Source: Rhabdophis nuchalis (lineage: Eukaryota; Chordata; Lepidosauria; Squamata; Natricidae). Taken from it: a stretch of DNA of 64,000 nucleotides. Location: NCBI GenBank assembly GCA_039707465.1, contig CM077647.1, positions 176,820,663 through 176,884,662 of the forward strand, read 5' to 3'. Positions 9,952 through 19,460 of this stretch are shown one piece after another. The notes below the pieces were generated by a model. The model was not told where the DNA came from and ran no database searches. It was given only the letters and a program-made list of their open reading frames with translations. Both the position numbers and the translations under genes were made by a program. Within the stretch, counting starts at the first letter, position 1, and every line of letters begins with the position of its first letter.

Positions 9952-10728
9952 ACTTCCAGTGTTGGAGCATTCACAACTTCTGGAGGCAAGTTGTTCCAAT
10001 GATTAATTGTTCTCACTGTCAGGAAATGTCTCCTTAGTTCTAAGTTGCTCCTCTCCTTGATTAGTTTCCACCCATTGCTTCTTGTCCTGCCTTCAGATGC
10101 TTTGGAGAATAGTTTGACTCCCTCTTCTTTGTGGCAACCCCTGAGATATTGGAAGACTGCTATCATGTCTCCCCTAGTCCTTCTTTTCATTAAACTAGAC
10201 ATACCCAGTTCCTGCAACTGTTCTTCATATGTTTTAGCCTCCAATCCCCTAATCATCATTGTTGCTCTTCTCTGTATTCTTTATAGAGTATCTACATCTT
10301 TTTTTACACTGTGGAGGCCAAAACTGGATGCCATATTCCAAGTGTGGCCTTACCAAGGCCTTACAAAGTGATATTAACACTTCACATGATCTTGATTCTA
10401 TCTCTCTGTTTATGCAGCCTAGAACTGTGTTGGCTTTTTTTGGCAGCTGCTGCACACAGCTGACTCATATTTAAATGGTTGTCCACTAGGACTCCAAGAT
10501 CCCTCTCACAGGTGCTACTATTGAGCAAGGTACCACCTATACTGTACCTGTGCATTTTCTTTTTCTTGCCTAAATGTAGAACCTTACTCTTTTCACCATT
10601 GAATTTCATTTTGTTAGATAGTGCCCAATGTTCAGGTCTGTCAAGATCCTTCTGTATCTTAGGTCTATCTTCTGGATACGCCATTATTCTCAATTTTGTT
10701 TTTAAGTTGTGCATCCCTGGGCCTATTT
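9952..10728 (-). mobile_element. CR1 LINE, main part interrupted by gypsy 1
   Basis: The minus strand encodes CR1 ORF2 carboxyl sequence, including [30 protein letters not shown] and LEYGIQFWPPQ segments, [20 protein letters not shown] and LWNNLPPEVVNAPTLE. There are frameshifts. The 3' UTR of the same copy is at 4880-4957 on the far side of the gypsy element. Confidence 0.9.
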
Positions 10729-10933
10729 GACAGAGGATGCCATGTAGTCAGAATGTTTTTGCCTGGAGTATTGGCTAAGGAGCTACAAACCTTCACCAAA
10801 CTGGAAAGAACAAATCACTCTGAATTCACAAGTTTCGTGAATTCTTCTCTCCTGTTTTCAGCTAAGCTGATTTATTTTCCCCACTGACTTTACTGGCCCA
10901 TTAAAAACTCTCGTAAAATATAGTGTAATAGAA
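10729..10933. other. No gene seen
   Basis: AT-rich sequence with short open frames only. Nothing recognised. Confidence 0.4.
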
Positions 10934-10935
10934 TA

Positions 10936-11401
10936 CTGTATTTTTCGGAGTATAAGACGCACCTTTTTCCCCTCAAAAAAGAGACTGAAAATCTGGGTGC
11001 GTCTTATACACTGAATACAGCATTTTTTGCCTCCTGAAACCCCACCCCTCCCCAAAAATGGCTGTGCATAACTTGTAGGAGTCTTTTGGGCCATTTTTTG
11101 CTCAGTCCCCCCCCCCCCGCAGCCCCCAGAGCACTCTATACGCTTCCTAAAGGCTATTCCTGGCGTTTTTTGTGTGTGAAAAATGGTCCCATTTTTGTGA
11201 AAAATGGGCCATTTTTTGCTCATTTTTGACCCCCAGAGCATCCTACAAGCCTCCTAAGGGCTATTCAAGCCCTTTTTAAAAAAAACAGGCCCGTTTTTGT
11301 GTAAAACACACCATTTTGGGGAGGTTTGCGGAGTACAAAACCTTTTTTTAAAAAAGTGCTTCTTCAAAACCTTGGTGCGTCTTATACTCCAAAAAATACG
11401 G
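10936..11401. mobile_element. Non-autonomous DNA transposon, TIR CTGTATTTTTCGGAG, TA flanks
   Basis: Terminal inverted repeats of about 29 bp: the left end is CTGTATTTTTCGGAGTATAA continuing GACGCACC, and the right end is its complement (GGTGCGTCTTATACTCC...). Bases TA flank both ends (10934-10935 and 11402-11403), the target duplication of Tc1/mariner-type elements. The interior has several imperfect repeats of GGGCTATTC/GCCATTTTTTGCTC and no coding capacity. A right-end remnant of the same family lies at about 26085-26115. Confidence 0.7.
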
Positions 11402-11403
11402 TA

Positions 11404-11815
11404 GTTACCTTTTTGACTGCAGGTGTAAATTGAGGGGGCATTTCGGAGAAGCCAGAGGGGCAGAAACAAGGACTCCAGATCCTGTTACAAATCTCATCCA
11501 GTACAAAAAAGGTGAAGTAGAGAATATAGGTGAACAAAACCCCAAACAAGCAACTATAAAAAGTCAACTCCATCATGACCAAAGAAGTTTGAGGACGCCC
11601 TGCAAACCGGGCAATGTCCTCTAAACAAATGGTCACTTGTGCTTCCAAGTGGGGTCCTAGGAATTTCCTAGGAAATTCCATCACAAAGGGATGGAATTGT
11701 GGCCTCTACCCTCATGCGTACCACCAGAAGTCCAAAAAAGAATCTTCACCAGCTTCTGTTCTGATGGCATTCACTAGTTAATACACTCTGGAAAAGACCA
11801 TGGAGATGCTCCATC
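11404..11815. other. No gene seen
   Basis: Non-repetitive sequence without a convincing coding frame or splice architecture. Confidence 0.35.
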
Positions 11816-11823
11816 GTCTAATT

Positions 11824-11949
11824 CAGGGGTCTGCAAAGTCGGCTCTTTTAAGACTGGTGGACTTCAACTCCCAGAGTTCCCCAGCCGGCTGGGGAACTCT
11901 GGGAGTTGAAGTCCACCAGTCTTAAAAGAGCCGACTTTGCAGACCCCTG
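11824..11949. mobile_element. Fold-back MITE, perfect 126-bp palindrome
   Basis: The element begins CAGGGGTCTGCAAAGTCGG and is a perfect inverted repeat with two 63-bp arms and no loop (centre CCCCAGCCGGCTGGGG). It is flanked by an exact 8-bp target duplication GTCTAATT (11816-11823 and 11950-11957). CAGGGG termini with 8-bp duplications are hAT hallmarks. A related single-arm copy lies at 53651-53746. Confidence 0.9.
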
Positions 11950-12049
11950 GTCTAATTCATGGTTGTTCCAAAGGTGCTTTCCCCCCCCCAAGAGACAACT
12001 GGACTTTTTGTCAGACCTGGAAGCCATCCCACTTCAGACAGGCTTCATT

Positions 12050-12240
12050 TTTCACTCTATAAAACCCTAGTAAGACCCCACCTAGAATCTTGCATCCCGT
12101 TTTGGTCACTGCACTATAAAAAAGATGTTGAGAGTCTAGAAAAAGTTCAGAGAAGAGCAACCAAGATGATCAGGGGAGTGCAAGTTAAAACATATGAAGA
12201 ACAGTTACAGGAACTGGGCCTGGCTAGTTCCTGGTCAGGA
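12050..12240 (+). mobile_element. CR1 fragment
   Basis: Encodes LYKTLVRPHLESCIPFWSLH, then VQRRATKMIRGVQVKTYEEQ. These are CR1 ORF2 signatures shared with the copy at 1344. It ends abruptly at about 12228. Confidence 0.75.
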
Positions 12241-12394
12241 TCACCTGACCTGACCCCAGGATGTTGCAACCATCATAAATGACAGATTTGAACCCTGGGT
12301 CCTCTCTAACAAAAAGAAATTCAATGTAGAGTAAAGTCACACTTAGGCAAGAAAAAAACCAAAGGGCACATAGAGACTGGGTGAAACCTGGCTT

Positions 12395-12905
12395 AATAGC
12401 GGTCACTGTCAGAGGGATCTTGGGAATCTTAGTGGACGACCAGTTAAATAGGAGCTAGCCATGGTGGCAGCCAAAAAGCCAACACAATCCGAAAGTGCAT
12501 TAACAGAGGGATACAATCAAGATCAAGGGAGGTACTAATACCACTCTATAAAGCCTTAATAGGACCACACCTAGAGTACAGCATCCAGTTTTGGTCACCA
12601 CACTATAAACAAAGATTTGTAGACTCTAGAAAAAGAGCATAGAAGAGCAACTAGGATGATGAGGGGACTGGAGGCTCAAACATAGGAAGGGTTGCAAGAA
12701 CTGGGCCTGGCTAGTCTAGTGAAGAGAAGGACCAAGGGAGAGTGGGTCCGTTCGGAGAAGGGCGGGATATAAATTGAATAAATATAAATATCTTCCAATA
12801 TTTGAGGGGCTGCCCCAGAGAGGAGAGGGGGTCAAGCTATTTTCCAAAGCACCTGAAGGCCGGACAAGGAAGAATGGATGGAAACTGGCCAAGGAGAGAT
12901 TCAAC
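12395..12905 (+). mobile_element. CR1 fragment with an inserted L2 tail
   Basis: A degraded CR1 body with frameshifts (GHLES-to-EYSIQFWSPHYK-like segments) is interrupted at about 12738-12790 by GGGTCCGTTCGGAGAAGGGC and GGGATATAAATTGAATAAAT. This insert is the 3' terminus of L2. CR1 sequence then resumes (TTCCAATATTTGAGGGGCTG). Confidence 0.65.
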
Positions 12906-12989
12906 CTTGTATTGTATTTCCTGTATCAATAAATTTGGCAACAAGCCCCATTTTTCTCCAAAGAAATATATATAGCCACAATTTAATAA

Positions 12990-13894
12990 TCATACATTCT
13001 TTTTCTTTACAAGTTGCTCTTTGCTGTTCAGCTCAGGCCTCAGCAAAATAATGAAGCATTTTGAGAAAAAGATACAACCCAATAAACCAGCACTAGAAGC
13101 TAAGATGGAGAAGATCTCCACAGCTACCATATACTTTCCTTTAGTGCTCAAATAGGTGGGAACAAAAGACAACCAAACACTGCAAAACACCAGCATGCTG
13201 AAAGTGATGAACTTGGCTTCATTGAATGTGTCTGGCAGGTTCCTAGCCAGGAAAGCCACCATGAAACTAATCAGAGAAAGAAACCCCATATAGCCCAAGA
13301 CAAGATAAAACATCACAACAGACCCTTCGTTACATTCTGCTATGATCTCTTCAGCCATTGATTCCATGTTAAGTTCTGGAAAAGGAGGAGCAGAGATCAT
13401 CCACACCAGACAAATGCCTGCTTGAAGGAATGAGCAGAAGAAGACAATTAAGAAGGACACTTTTTTCCCCAACCATTTCCTCATGCTGGACCCTGGTTTA
13501 GTGGCCATGAATGCTGCAATGACCATGATGGTTTTGGCCAACACCGAAGAAACAGCCACAGAGAAGATAATGCCAAACACGGATTGTCGCAGGAAGCAAA
13601 TCACTTGATGAGGTTTTCCCATGAAGAGAAAAGAGCAAAGGAAGCAAAGCAGAAGGGAGATGAGGAGACTGTAGGTGAGGTCCTTATTGTTTGCTTTGAC
13701 AATAGGGGTGTCTTTATACTTGATAAATATTCCAAGAGTGAACATGGTAATTATTGAATATAAAACAGCAGTCACAACTAAGCTGATTCCTAAAGGTTCT
13801 TCATAAGTTAGAAACGTTATGGTTTTGGGAATACATTGAACTTTGTCCTTACTTGGATATTGGTATTCTGGACATTCAGAACAGGCAATCGTAT
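12990..13894 (-). CDS. V2R unit 1, exon 6 (seven-transmembrane exon)
   Basis: This is the last coding exon of a vomeronasal type-2 receptor, a class C GPCR of vomeronasal sensory neurons that binds peptide or protein pheromones. The acceptor TTACTTGCAG precedes 13894. The frame opens with the end of the cysteine-rich domain ([16 protein letters not shown]), then seven hydrophobic segments including [35 protein letters not shown] and [20 protein letters not shown]. The [19 protein letters not shown] block is typical of V2Rs. The stop is at 12990. At 905 bp it equals the unit 2 exon in length and has no break. Oddity: the TM7 end reads [10 protein letters not shown], where the other units read [10 protein letters not shown], so the class C PKxY motif loses Pro and Tyr. 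No exon 4 or 5 was found upstream and the unit's exons 1 and 3 are broken, so it is probably part of a dead gene. Confidence 0.9.
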
Positions 13895-13997
13895 CTGCAA
13901 GTAAGAGACAGGCCATGAAGTATGGAATCTAATCATCACGATTCAAGTAGCAGCAGTTGAAATACAACATCTATATTAGATCGTTTTTTGAACATGA

Positions 13998-14086
13998 CCA
14001 CTTTAAGAAGTCTAGACTTCAACACTCAGAATTTCTGGCCCAAGAATTCTTGGACCTAAAGTCCATACCCCTTAAAGTGGCTAAAT
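13998..14086. repeat. Old fold-back MITE remnant
   Basis: The arms CCACTTTAAG...CTTCAACACTCAGAATTTCTGG and CCAAGAATTCTTGG...CCTTAAAGTGG pair imperfectly around 14042. The arm sequence resembles the perfect palindrome at 11824-11949, so this is probably a diverged copy. Confidence 0.5.
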
Positions 14087-14462
14087 TTGAAAAGAATTAG
14101 ATCATTAGAGGAGATCTAAACATAACTTATTGGGGGGGGGGGAATCTTCTCTGTAAGTGATGACCACAGTCAGGAAGCATCATTTTAGAAATATTCCAGA
14201 AGTTCCTGAAATCCAGACATGTAAAGTGGTGTCCCACAAAGCTGGAAAGATGACTCTAGCTGTATGGTTGATGCCCTGTATATTTTTACAATTGTCACAT
14301 ATATGTATTACATACACATAAAACAAGGGAATGGCTTCAATCACTTGCCTTTTCTCCTTAGGCACTTATATTGCTAGGGATTGATTTTATGATGAACTTG
14401 GTACTCTCTGAACTTGCTGGCTTTCTTACAGACATTTCATTACTACACTAGGTAACATCAGA
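14087..14462. other. V2R flank, no exon seen
   Basis: Intronic-looking sequence upstream of the 7TM exon. I looked for V2R exons 4 and 5 on the minus strand and saw none. Confidence 0.4.
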
Positions 14463-14536
14463 TGTATCATCCATCTATCATCTATAGATAGATGATAGAT
14501 GATAGATAGGTGGATGGATGAATGGTAGATAGATGA

Positions 14537-14580
<44 letters not shown>

Positions 14581-14648
14581 AGATAGATAGATAGATAGAT
14601 AGATGATAGATAGATAGATAGACAGATAGACAGATGATAGCTAGCTAG

Positions 14649-14691
<43 letters not shown>

Positions 14692-14713
14692 TTATAGCTA
14701 GCTAGAGATAGAT

Positions 14714-14764
<51 letters not shown>

Positions 14765-14767
14765 GAT

Positions 14768-14798
<31 letters not shown>

Positions 14799-14820
14799 TG
14801 ATAGCTAGATAGAGATAGAT

Positions 14821-14869
<49 letters not shown>

Positions 14870-14930
14870 GTAGGTAGGTAGGTAGGTAGGTAGGTAGGTA
14901 GGTAGGTAGGTAGGTAGGTAGGTAGGTAGC
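14463..14930. repeat. Compound GATA/GACA/GAAA/GGTA microsatellite
   Basis: Long (GATA)n blocks alternate with (GACA)n, one (GAAA)n and interspersed GATAGCTAGCTAGAG motifs, ending in about 62 bases of pure (GGTA)n at 14868-14929. The composition resembles the Bkm-type GATA/GACA repeats first described in snakes. Open frames here are artefacts. Confidence 0.92.
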
Positions 14931-15110
14931 AGGGGTGGGTTTCAAAATTTTTGGAACAGGTTCTGTGGGTGTGGCCTGCTTTGTGGGAGTGGCTCTGCAG
15001 TCATGTGACTGGGTGGGCGTGGCCAACTAGGAAAATGTGGTGGAATTCACTTAACGGTCTTGCTTAGCAACCAAAATTTTGGCCTCAATTGTGGTCATAA
15101 GTTCTCTTTC
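14931..15110. repeat. MITE-like fragment
   Basis: Begins CAGGGGTGGGTTTCAAA and includes GGTTCTGTGGGTGTGGCC and GACTGGGTGGGCGTGGCC, motifs shared with the elements at 42271 and 61782. It appears to be one end of that hAT-like family. Confidence 0.45.
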
Positions 15111-15119
15111 ATCTCTGTC

Positions 15120-15710
15120 CCACTTTCTTTTTCTTTCTTTTCTTTCTTCCCTTCTTTCTCTTTCTCTCTGTCTCTCTCTGTCTCTCTCTCTGTGTCTGTC
15201 TGACTCTCTCTCTGTGGCTCTTTCTCTCCCTCCTTCCCTCCCTCTCTGTCTCTTTCTATCATTCTCTGTGTCTGTCTGTTTCTCTCAGTGGCTCTTTATC
15301 TCTCTCTCCCTCCCTCCCTCTCTGTCTCTTTCTATCATTCTCTGTGTCTGTCTGACTCTCTCTCTCTGTAGCTCTTTCTCTCCCTCCTTCCCTCCCTCTC
15401 TGTCTCTTTCTATCATTCTCTGTGTCTGTCTGACTCTCTCTCTCTGTGGCTCTTTCTCTCCCTCCTTCCCTCCCTCTCTGTCTCTTTCTATCATTCTCTG
15501 TGTCTGTCTGTTTCTCTCAGTGGCTCTTTATCTCTCCCTCCCTCCCTCCCTCTCTGTCTCTTTCTATCATTCTCTGTGTCTGTCTGACTCTCTCTCTCTG
15601 TGGCTCTTTCTCTCCCTCCTTCCCTCCCTCTCTGTCTCTTTCTATCATTCTCTGTGTCTGTCTGTTTCTCTCTCTCTGTGGCTCTTTCTCTCCCTCCTTC
15701 CCTCCCGCCC
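15120..15710. repeat. Pyrimidine-rich minisatellite, 76-78 bp units
   Basis: A CT-rich lead-in is followed by about six head-to-tail units. The marker TCTATCATTCTCTGTG starts at 15255, 15331, 15409, 15487, 15563 and 15641, giving spacings of 76, 78, 78, 76 and 78. Units come in two forms (TTTCTCTCAGTGGCTCTTTA and GACTCTCTCTCTGTGGCTCT). The long Ser/Leu-rich and Arg/Glu-rich frames on both strands are artefacts. Confidence 0.88.
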
Positions 15711-16500
15711 GCCGTCTCAGGCAGCCCAGCTCCCGCGCCACCCAGTCCTCCGCCTGCATCGCCCCGCTTCACTGGCTCACCTCGGCCCCCGAGGTTGCCC
15801 GGTTTCCGGATGAAGCCGCCCCCTCGTCGCTTTGCTCTGCGGCTTCTGCTGCTTCGGCAGGCCGGTAGGTTTGGCCGGCGGGGGCGGGGTAAGCCCCGTA
15901 GTCCCTGTTCCCCTCCCCTCCCCCGCTCCCAGCGCCGGGAACCTGCAGCGGCCGAAGCAGCTTGGGCAGCTGCGCACGCCGGCCAATGGCGAGCCGCGGT
16001 CCGGGGGCGGGGTTGGCCACCCGCAGGCGGGGCAGGGGGCTGGGCCGCCGGGGAAGGGCGCCCCAGGTCGGCTCCCGGGTCAGCACCTCCACCGGCCGGC
16101 GGCGGGGTCGCGTCGGTACCGCGAGGGCGGCCCGAGGGAAGGAGGAGCAGGCAGCCGCCTCCCGCCTGCCTCGTGGCTTCAGAACAGGTCCTGGGCAGGC
16201 TGAGTCGGGCCTCACCATCCCCAGCCCAACGGCACACGGAGGGCAGCGGGGAACGGAGGGGAGCGGCGCAGGAGTTTCTGCACGGCCCGATCACTCCAGA
16301 CGCCATCGGGGAAGACAGGGGGGGGATGGTGAGGCCCTACTCAGCCTGCCCAGGACCTGTCCTGAAGCCACGGGGCAGGCGGGAGGCGGCTGCCTGCTCC
16401 TCCTTCCCTCGGGCCGCCCTCGCTGCTTCGGCCGCTGCAGGTTCCCGGCGCTGGGAGCGGGGGAGGGGAGGGGAACGGGGACTACTTACTTCCGGGTCCA
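15711..16500. promoter_or_regulatory. CpG-island-like GC-rich block
   Basis: Extremely GC- and CpG-rich sequence in an otherwise AT-rich region. It carries GC boxes (GGGGGCGGGG at about 15880 and 16003) and a CCAAT box (15983-15987, GGCCAATGGC). This looks like a housekeeping promoter or first-exon region rather than a transposon. A short frame starting ATG 15810 encodes MKPPPRRFALRLLLLRQA and meets a GTAGGT donor at 15865 in phase 1, which would suit a signal-peptide exon, but the Kozak context is weak and no downstream exon was identified. No known gene is recognised. An imperfect inverted duplication lies within it. Confidence 0.55.
15899..16490. repeat. Imperfect inverted repeat in the GC-rich block
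   Basis: The left arm consists of 15900-15961 plus 16121-16222. The right arm at about 16322-16483 is its reverse complement in one uninterrupted piece. The right arm lacks the central 159 or so bases (15962-16120) that hold the CCAAT and one GC box. About 100 bases of unique spacer separate the arms. Arm identity is high, with only a few mismatches. Confidence 0.8.
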
Positions 16501-16587
16501 CCGGTCCAAGCTTGGGATCGCTTGGGATCGGGAAATTTCACGAAAGGGCTCGCCCGATCCCACCCGAACCCGGAGAAACCCACCTCT

Positions 16588-16636
16588 GGTAGGTAGGTAG
16601 GTAGGTAGGTAGGTAGGTAGGTAGGTAGGTAGGTAG
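16588..16636. repeat. (GGTA)n microsatellite, right flank of GC-rich block
   Basis: Same motif and strand as the (GGTA)n at 14868-14929. The two arrays bracket the minisatellite and GC-rich block. Confidence 0.9.
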
Positions 16637-16639
16637 ATA

Positions 16640-17080
16640 AATAAGCCTTCTCACTAAAAGTGACTCTGGACGATAAACATCAGTGAAATAAAGTAAATCT
16701 GTAAAAACATAAAGCAATGTGTAAAGAGCCTCATTGTCAAATTTTGCTGGTAACCTAGTTTTGGTTTTCTAAGAAATAAGATTAATGGAGAAGCCCAATG
16801 ACTTTGATGTTTTGGCTGGATTTCATATAAATAAACACAAAACAAAATTGCTGGTTAAGAATATGACTGTACAGGTTGGTATTGGAAGAAATTTCCTCAG
16901 TTCATTCCCCAGATGGGAAGCAGTCACCGATGCTGAGAAAGAATTGACACAGAAGCCAGCTGCCAGAAAGCGGGATTCTTTAATTCAGGAAGGCAAGAAG
17001 CAAAAAAGGGACACAGCTGGAGCATTCCTGGCTGCCAAGCTGGCAGACACATGCCTTCTTATACTTGTTTTTCCTTTGAA
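16640..17080. other. No gene seen
   Basis: AT-rich, unassigned. Short frames only. Confidence 0.35.
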
Positions 17081-17084
17081 GCCA

Positions 17085-17400
17085 GTGGTGGGCTGCTGCC
17101 AGTTCGGACTGGTTCAGGCAGACTGGTTCAGGTGAACCATCAGTTCTGACGATCAGCTGGCCCTGCCCACCTGCCCCCACCCTATCCTGTCCTATACTTC
17201 CTTCTTCCTGTCTCAGCTGATTTACATGCACAGCTGATTTGCGTGCCTCCGCTGTTCTACTTACTGGGGCTGCCTTAGAAGGTAAGCAGCTGAGCTTCCA
17301 ATTGCTGTACTTTGAATGCTACGTGCAAACGCTTTAGGTGGGCAAGCACATGCACAATCATCAAACCGGTTGTTAAACCAATTGCAGCCAGCCACTGTTT
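17085..17400. mobile_element. hAT-like MITE, degenerate
   Basis: Begins CCAGTGGTGGGCTGCTGCCAG and ends GCCAGCCACTG, with internal GGTTCAGGTGAACC and AACCGGTTGTTAAACC motifs shared with the elements at 18528 and 39178. Confidence 0.45.
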
Positions 17401-17859
17401 GAAACTCCTACAGTTTGATGGGGTTATTTGTGTGCCTCTAGTTAAAGTGATTGCCCTGAGTTCTGTCTTCCTACCTTAATGGGTTAATCCTATCCCTGGA
17501 CCTTTGTCTTTCATATCCTAGGGGTTCGTTCTTTCAGGAAAGAGAAAAAAGGGAGTTTTTGTGAGTTATTTTTAGCTGGTTTTAAGTATTTTCATGATCT
17601 GCTTCGTGGTCAGGCTTTGTTATTTCTGTAACAGCCATCAATGGCATTTGGCTGCTCTGAAGGTTGTTCTTTCAGCTGGTGCTTTTGCTTTGGGGGTTTG
17701 AATTTCTTAAAAGGGGGGAGAGCTGTTTTAAGTCTTTTGGCACTGCTTTTGTCGTTCCTGGCACTGTCCTTTTGGGGTGTACTTCCCACAATAGGAAATT
17801 CTGATGAGTAATTCAGGTTTTATGATGAAGGAAAAAATTAGGTACCTTGGAGTCACAGT
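17401..17859. other. No gene seen
   Basis: Unassigned, T-rich sequence, possibly a degraded retroelement. Nothing supportable. Confidence 0.3.
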
Positions 17860-17867
17860 GACTAATA

Positions 17868-18064
17868 CAGGGGTCTCAAACTCAATTTACCTGGGGGCCG
17901 CTGGAGGCAGAGGCTGGGTGAGGCTGGGCCACATAAAGGATTCCACAGAGGTCCACTCCCCCTGCGGGCTGCACTAATATTATACTTTCATATCACGATC
18001 GGGGCCACAAGATACCGTCCTGCGGGCCGCAATTGGTCCGTGGGCCACGAGAATGAGACCTCTG
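17868..18064. mobile_element. hAT MITE with exact 8-bp target duplication
   Basis: Starts CAGGGGTCTCAAACTCAA and ends GAGAATGAGACCTCTG, flanked by GACTAATA at 17860-17867 and again at 18065-18072. Non-coding, 197 bp. Confidence 0.85.
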
Positions 18065-18109
18065 GACTAATATAATAGGGAGGGCATGATTTGTTCATTC
18101 AGAACAGGT

Positions 18110-18285
18110 GGAGAACTACAAGTGTGTTGGGGAACTGCTAGGTTGGCAGATGCTGGGACAAGTAATGGGAGCTCACTCTGTTACAAAGCACTAGGGTTTC
18201 GAACCGCCAAACTGCCAACCTTTCTGATTGACAAGCTCAGTGTCTTAGCCACTGAGCCACCCTGTCCCTATGATCCTTGGCAAAG
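18110..18285 (-). mobile_element. Sauria-type SINE, 5' half
   Basis: On the minus strand the sequence reads GTGGCTAAGACACTGAGC then GCGGTTCGAAACCC, the A and B boxes seen at 3033. The 3' half is missing. Confidence 0.65.
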
Positions 18286-18527
18286 CAGGTCTTAATACTG
18301 TTCCAGGGCTTGCCTCGCCTCTGAGGGTAACATGTTCCATGGGGCAGTAGTTGAAAAGGTCCTCCTCCTAGATCCTGTAAGTCAAAAGGGGATGTGCAGC
18401 ATACCTTCCCTGCTTGATTGGATGGAATAAGTCAGTCTAATTGGGACAAGGTGGTTTCTCAGATATCCAGGTCCCATGAGACAAAGAGTTCATGGGTAAT
18501 GCACAGCAGTGTGAACTGGGCCTGGAA

Positions 18528-18788
18528 CAGAGGTGGGTTGCTACCAGTTCGCATGGGTTTGGGTGAACCAGTAGTGAATATTGAGACTGGGTTGTCGAAC
18601 CGGTATGGACAGTAGGATGGCCAAGCCCCCAAACTGGTCCCCTGATTGCACATGACATTGCTGGTATGGTTTTTAGTCATTTTGTAATGTTCTGCACATA
18701 CACAGAACAATTTAGAGGCAACTATGAATGCTCAAGCAATGCATACACAAAGCGAACCAGCAGTAATGCTGGCAACAACCCACCACTG
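18528..18788. mobile_element. hAT-like MITE with near-perfect 8-bp duplication
   Basis: Starts CAGAGGTGGGTTGCTACCAG and ends AACAACCCACCACTG. The flanks GCCTGGAA (18520-18527) and GACTGGAA (18789-18796) match at 7 of 8 bases. Confidence 0.7.
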
Positions 18789-18796
18789 GACTGGAA

Positions 18797-19460
18797 GCAA
18801 ATTAACAGTATTTCTCAGTAATTACTTTACTTGTCAAAGTTCTTGTCAACCCTGAAGCTGGTCTCACTAATGCCATTTTGGGATTGCAGTGCTGACATTT
18901 AAGAAAAGGGACAGGGTGTGGGAGAATAAGGATAGTTGGGTTGTTGTGGTCTGTTAGGGGTAAAAAACACCCCCATTGGAAAATAAACAGGCAGAATAGT
19001 GCAATACACTGGACAGCAAGAGATACATTGCTTAAACCACACACAAACTCTAAAACACTGATAGTAGAAAAAGTAAATAGCCTTTACTCTTGATGTAACT
19101 AAAATACTTCTTCCAAACAGTGATACTAACTCCTCTAACAATAAACAGTCCTTCACCAAAACCACAGTTATCTTACAGTAAGTCAAAACAATGATTCTCT
19201 TCTGTCTTCATGTTCAGCTTCTTCCTCAGTGGCAATCAGGAAGCAAAGGAAAGCAAAAAGGGATGAACTGTGTTTCCATCTGCCTTTTTATGATTGAGCT
19301 GGGAAGCACAACCAATCAGATTCCACATAGTCCTTAAAGTTACATACACTCTTTAACAATCTTGGCTTATATATATTGTCAACCCAACATCAGGATAATT
19401 ATCCTAACATGGTCAAAACAAAATACTTTCTCTTGGGAACCAAGGAACACACATTATTAC
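18797..19460. other. V2R intron, no gene seen
   Basis: Sequence downstream of exon 3 on the minus strand. No exon 4 or 5 and no clear repeat was recognised. Confidence 0.4.

Noticed and set aside
15200..15710. CRISPR-like regular repeats
   Set aside because: Units are contiguous, low-complexity and without unique spacers, in a vertebrate context.
15079..15868. Long Ser/Leu/Pro-rich frames on the plus strand and Arg/Glu-rich frames on the minus strand
   Set aside because: They translate a CT/GA minisatellite with 76-78 bp units. Open reading follows from the repeat composition, not from coding constraint.
13895..19460. V2R exons 4 and 5 of unit 1
   Set aside because: Read on the minus strand across the interval; no cysteine-rich or ligand-domain end motifs found.
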